The position numbers and the translations under genes are program-made. Below, in pieces: positions 61,319-64,000 of a stretch of 64,000 bases of DNA (the stretch's first letter is position 1; every line of letters begins with the position of its first letter). The notes under the pieces are model-generated. The model was not told where the DNA came from. It ran no database searches and saw nothing but the letters and a program-made list of their open reading frames with translations. The DNA comes from Symbiodinium natans. Lineage: Eukaryota; Sar; Dinophyceae; Suessiales; Symbiodiniaceae. The stretch covers positions 1 to 64,000 of the forward strand of contig CAJNDS010002509.1 in assembly GCA_905221605.1 (NCBI GenBank), given 5' to 3'.

Positions 61319-64000
61319 ATGGCATCCGACAAGGCATGTAGGGCACAAGCGATGGGAGGGTTCACTAAGGTACGCTTGCTTAGGGCCTTCGGGGTTGAGG
61401 GTTTAGGCTTTAGGCTTTAGGCTTTAGGCTTTAGGCTTTAGGCTTTAGGCTTTAGGCTTTAGGCTTTAGGCTTTAGGCTTTAGGCTTTAGGGCCCTTGGG
61501 GACATGTCATGTTGTCCATTATTGGGCTTAAGAGGATCTAAACCCTAAACCCTAAACCCTATATTCAAGACTATGCTTCAGAGGTTTTAAATAAGGGGGC
61601 CATCTGGGTTGGGAGTTGGGAGTTGGGAGCTATAAAAAATTCCTAAGCCCTCATGGCGCTGAGGGTTTACCTGAAGGCTCCTGTGTAGTTCCTTTTTTTT
61701 TGGTTTAGTTAGAGGGAGTTTTTGTATAAAAAAGGTACTACATAATTAGGAGCCTGTGGGGAGGGATCAGAGTTTATGAGCCCTAAGCCCCACAGATGCT
61801 ACGGAGGAAACCGGAACGTTGCGGCTGTTAGGGTTCCTTTCGAGTGCCCTGTGTAGGACGTTCCGTGTCTTAGCCCCAAAACGACCTCCTGTTCTGGAGC
61901 CCTTTTTTGTCGGGTTGAGGCTTTGGGTTTAGGGTTGAGGGTTTAGAGTTTAGGGTTTAGAGTCTAGAGTCCCTATGCCAGTGAGTCCGAAGGCATTTGG
62001 GCAGCTAGGTGAGGTTTGGTTGGAGTTTTGGGTTTTTGGTTTTGGGCTTTGGGCTTTGGGTTTTGGGTTTTGGGTTTTGGGTTTTGGGTTTTGGGTTTTG
62101 GGTTTTGGGTTTTGGGGGGTTGAGCGTTTAGGGTTGAAGGGGGTTGAAGGGTTTTGGTAGGGTCTTGGCAGTCTTCGGCTATGGTTCAGGGAGATGCCTG
62201 GCTCTAGCGGAAGGCTGAATGACCCTAGATCACACCCTAAATCCCGAGTCACAGACGCGCCCTCCAGCAGAGGCTATTGAGCCTTATCATCCCTGAATCA
62301 GCCCTATACAGGGCCTTTTTCGGGGATTCTCGGACAAGGAAACCTTAGACTCTCAAGCTACAAGGCTTGGCCAGAGTCCGGCTTCAGATCCCAGCATTTC
62401 CGGAGCCACGCTTTATGCAAATTCCTTAACAGGAATTGCTTACCTTCCAAGCCCCCCAGGGATTGGCCCAGAGGCTGATGCACGTTAGTATGGTGTTTCG
62501 GTTGCCTGGATAAGTCCGGAGCCCCCCCAGCCAGGGACTCAAAAAAGGAAAAGAAGCAGAGGGGCCGGGGGGGCCTAGATGCTACTGTAAAGCGAGCACA
62601 ACATAACATGCAATCAACCTGATAGAGCTGGATTGCCTGCCCTGAATGATGTTCGAGGTTTTCGGGGTTTGGGGCTCAGGGTGCTTTCGTTCCAGAGACA
62701 TCCTCGCCATAGGTTCTGACGATGGACGAGATTGCCAAGCACAACACCAAGGCTTGGACATACCAACTGGACTCTAGGACGTGTTAGGACACAAGAGTCT
62801 TGATGCACATGGTCACATGGTGCCGGCCTTATCCCAAACCTTATATACTCTAATCCCTAACCCCTAAACCGCATGTCTGTTTCCAGATTTCGTTTCGCTT
62901 GTTTCAAGGGGGACCTCGAAAATGTTGAGCAGAGGGGCCCCTGGGGTTGAGATAGCCGTGCAGGGGTTCCTTTTTTAGTAGCCTTAGGGCCCAAGTCTAC
63001 TATACAAGTACGTGGACCCTTTGGGTTCAATGTAGCCTCCGTACTTGACCAAGCTCACCCACATTCGTTGTGCGTTCTTCCCAAGGTCCTTGGGTTTCTG
63101 AGGGAGCCCGGTATCCCTGAACCTTAAACCCTAAACCCTATAAACCCTAAACCCTGAACCCTAAACCCTTATGGGTGTTGTGGGGCTTCCAGAGACATGG
63201 CCGCGCAGGAGGATTGCTGGGTCGTCCTCTATGGCAAGGCCGGTGGTTTTGGTGAGCCTGAACCCTAAACCCTAAACCCTAAACCCTAAACCCTAAACCC
63301 TAAACCCTGTACGGTTTAGGGCTATGATAGAAAGGCGACTGAAAGCACCTTGTCATCTCAGGCTGCCGAAGTAGGCATGTCATCTGAAAAAGAATGTTTG
63401 GGGTTTAGGGTCTCAGGTTTCGGAGGCTTTAGGGTTTAGGGTTTAGGGTTTAGGGTTGAAGATGAAGTTATGAGCCTCAGCTGCAGCATCGTAGTTCGTT
63501 GCTGTAGGACCCCCACGACCGAAGCCCAGGGAGCGGAAACAGCTACAGCTTGCAGAGACGGCGAAAACCCTAAACCCTAAACCCTAAACCCTAAACCCTA
63601 AACCCTAAACCCTAAACCCTAAACCCTAAACCCTAGGCTTTACGGTGTGGAGGGGACTTAGATGTCAAAACCTGTGGGGAACTGAGCTTTAGCCTTCGAA
63701 GTCCTAAGCCTTGCGTGCTTCCAAACCTCCCACCCTGTCTTCTGGAGTGCAGTCACCTGACGTGCTTTAAAGCCTAGAGCTTGAATGTTGGGATGTTCGC
63801 CCTTCTACTAACCATGCAGATTATCGTGGGGGGCACTATATTCCCTATAAAGGACTCTTCGCATGAGGGGAAACATCCCATAAACCCTAAACTAAACCCT
63901 AAACCCTAAACCCTAAACCCTAAACCCTAAACCCTAAACCCTAAACCCTAAACCCTAAACCCTAAACCCTAAACCCTTGGCTCGGCGGAGGCCTACGACC
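61319..64000 (+). CDS. CYB2: Flavocytochrome b2-like gene, copy C (5' part, runs off the window)
   Basis: Third tandem copy. Exon 1 61319-61333 (MASDK), exon 2 62713-62751 (VLTMDEIAKHNTK), exon 3 63209-63238 (EDCWVVLYGK) and exon 4 from 63991, cut after GCCTACGACC (AYD...) by the window end. All three visible donors are GC and all acceptors AG|G. Exon 3 is closer to copy B (EDCW) than to copy A (DDCW). The haem-ligand exons and the FMN domain lie beyond the window, so integrity cannot be judged. Confidence 0.87.
61397..61492 (+). repeat. TTTAGGC variant heptad array (copy C intron 1)
   Basis: About 13 consecutive TTTAGGC units, a single-base variant of TTTAGGG, with almost no canonical units mixed in. 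Confidence 0.95.
61668..61762. mobile_element. Foldback element, AAGGCTCCTGTGTAGTTCC family (copy C intron 1)
   Basis: ACCTGAAGGCTCCTGTGTAG is mirrored by GGTACTACATAATTAGGAGC. Member of the 23190/27438 family. Confidence 0.75.
62036..62118 (+). repeat. TTTTGGG variant heptad array (copy C intron 1)
   Basis: About 11 units of TTTTGGG with a few TTTGGGC units at the left edge; another locally homogenised telomere-variant array. Confidence 0.93.
62978..63026. mobile_element. Half element, ...AAGTACGTGGACCCTTTGGG
   Basis: The right half of the 17195 family (CTTAGGGCCCAAGTCTACTA, then AGTACGTGGACCCTTTGGG). It lies in intron 2 of copy C; no left arm is seen. Confidence 0.55.
63568..63637 (-). 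repeat. CCCTAAA tract (copy C intron 3)
   Basis: About 10 perfect heptads; a similar tract lies at 63257-63308. Confidence 0.95.
63789..63879. mobile_element. Foldback element, GGGATGTTCGCCCTTCTACTAAC family (copy C intron 3)
   Basis: GGGATGTTCGCCCTTCTACT pairs with GCATGAGGGGAAACATCCC. It is followed at once by CCCTAAA heptads, as at 33411. Confidence 0.82.
63883..63976 (-). repeat. CCCTAAA tract ending 12 bp before exon 4 of copy C
   Basis: About 13 heptads, nearly perfect, running up to the exon 4 acceptor region (CTCGGCGGAG|GCC). Confidence 0.95.

Overview
The window reads as nuclear DNA of a dinoflagellate, most likely of the Symbiodiniaceae/Suessiales or Prorocentrum type. The evidence is: introns starting with GC or GA as often as GT; every 3' splice site reading AG|G; same-strand, tandemly repeated genes; very abundant TTTAGGG (plant/alveolate-type telomere) heptads inside introns; and many short foldback elements of the introner/MITE kind. 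Species cannot be fixed from sequence alone. No database search was possible, so families are named from motifs.

Layout. 1-4.1 kb: no recognisable gene, with a 494-bp tandem duplication. 4.15-6.2 kb: a satellite built on a telomere-like core. 6.4-8.05 kb: degenerate telomere-like DNA. 8.06-13.5 kb: a repeat complex (GTT microsatellite, 49-bp minisatellite, 2.4-kb foldback array of GGTTGAAA nonamers) bounded by a 14-bp inverted repeat. 13.5-16.2 kb: simple repeats. 16.9-20.15 kb: a five-exon BTB-BACK-NHL gene rebuilt from frame-compatible exons. 20.9-21.5 kb: two exons of a protein-kinase N-lobe with no catalytic lobe found.

21.9-64.0 kb: the main content is a head-to-tail array of three genes for a flavocytochrome b2-like enzyme, an N-terminal cytochrome b5 haem domain fused to an FMN-dependent 2-hydroxy-acid dehydrogenase. 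Copy A (21929-37035) and copy B (38553-59257) each have 17 exons at identical positions, most only 24-73 nt. Each exon set joins in frame to 518 codons with both haem-ligand histidines and all FMN active-site residues. Copy C starts at 61319 and runs off the window in exon 4. The predicted protein ends in -ARL, a PTS1-type peroxisomal signal, and shows no obvious mitochondrial presequence.

Two intronless ubiquitin-like/RCC1-repeat genes sit on the same strand inside introns 11 and 14 of copy B; the first has a frameshifting deletion.

Telomere-like heptads occur in all 35 complete introns of the array that can be seen, one of them degenerate. Several tracts are flanked by direct duplications of the interrupted sequence, including exon 12 and the exon 15 splice acceptor of copy A, and others split foldback elements. 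This looks like insertion of telomeric repeats at staggered breaks and is the most unusual signal in the window.
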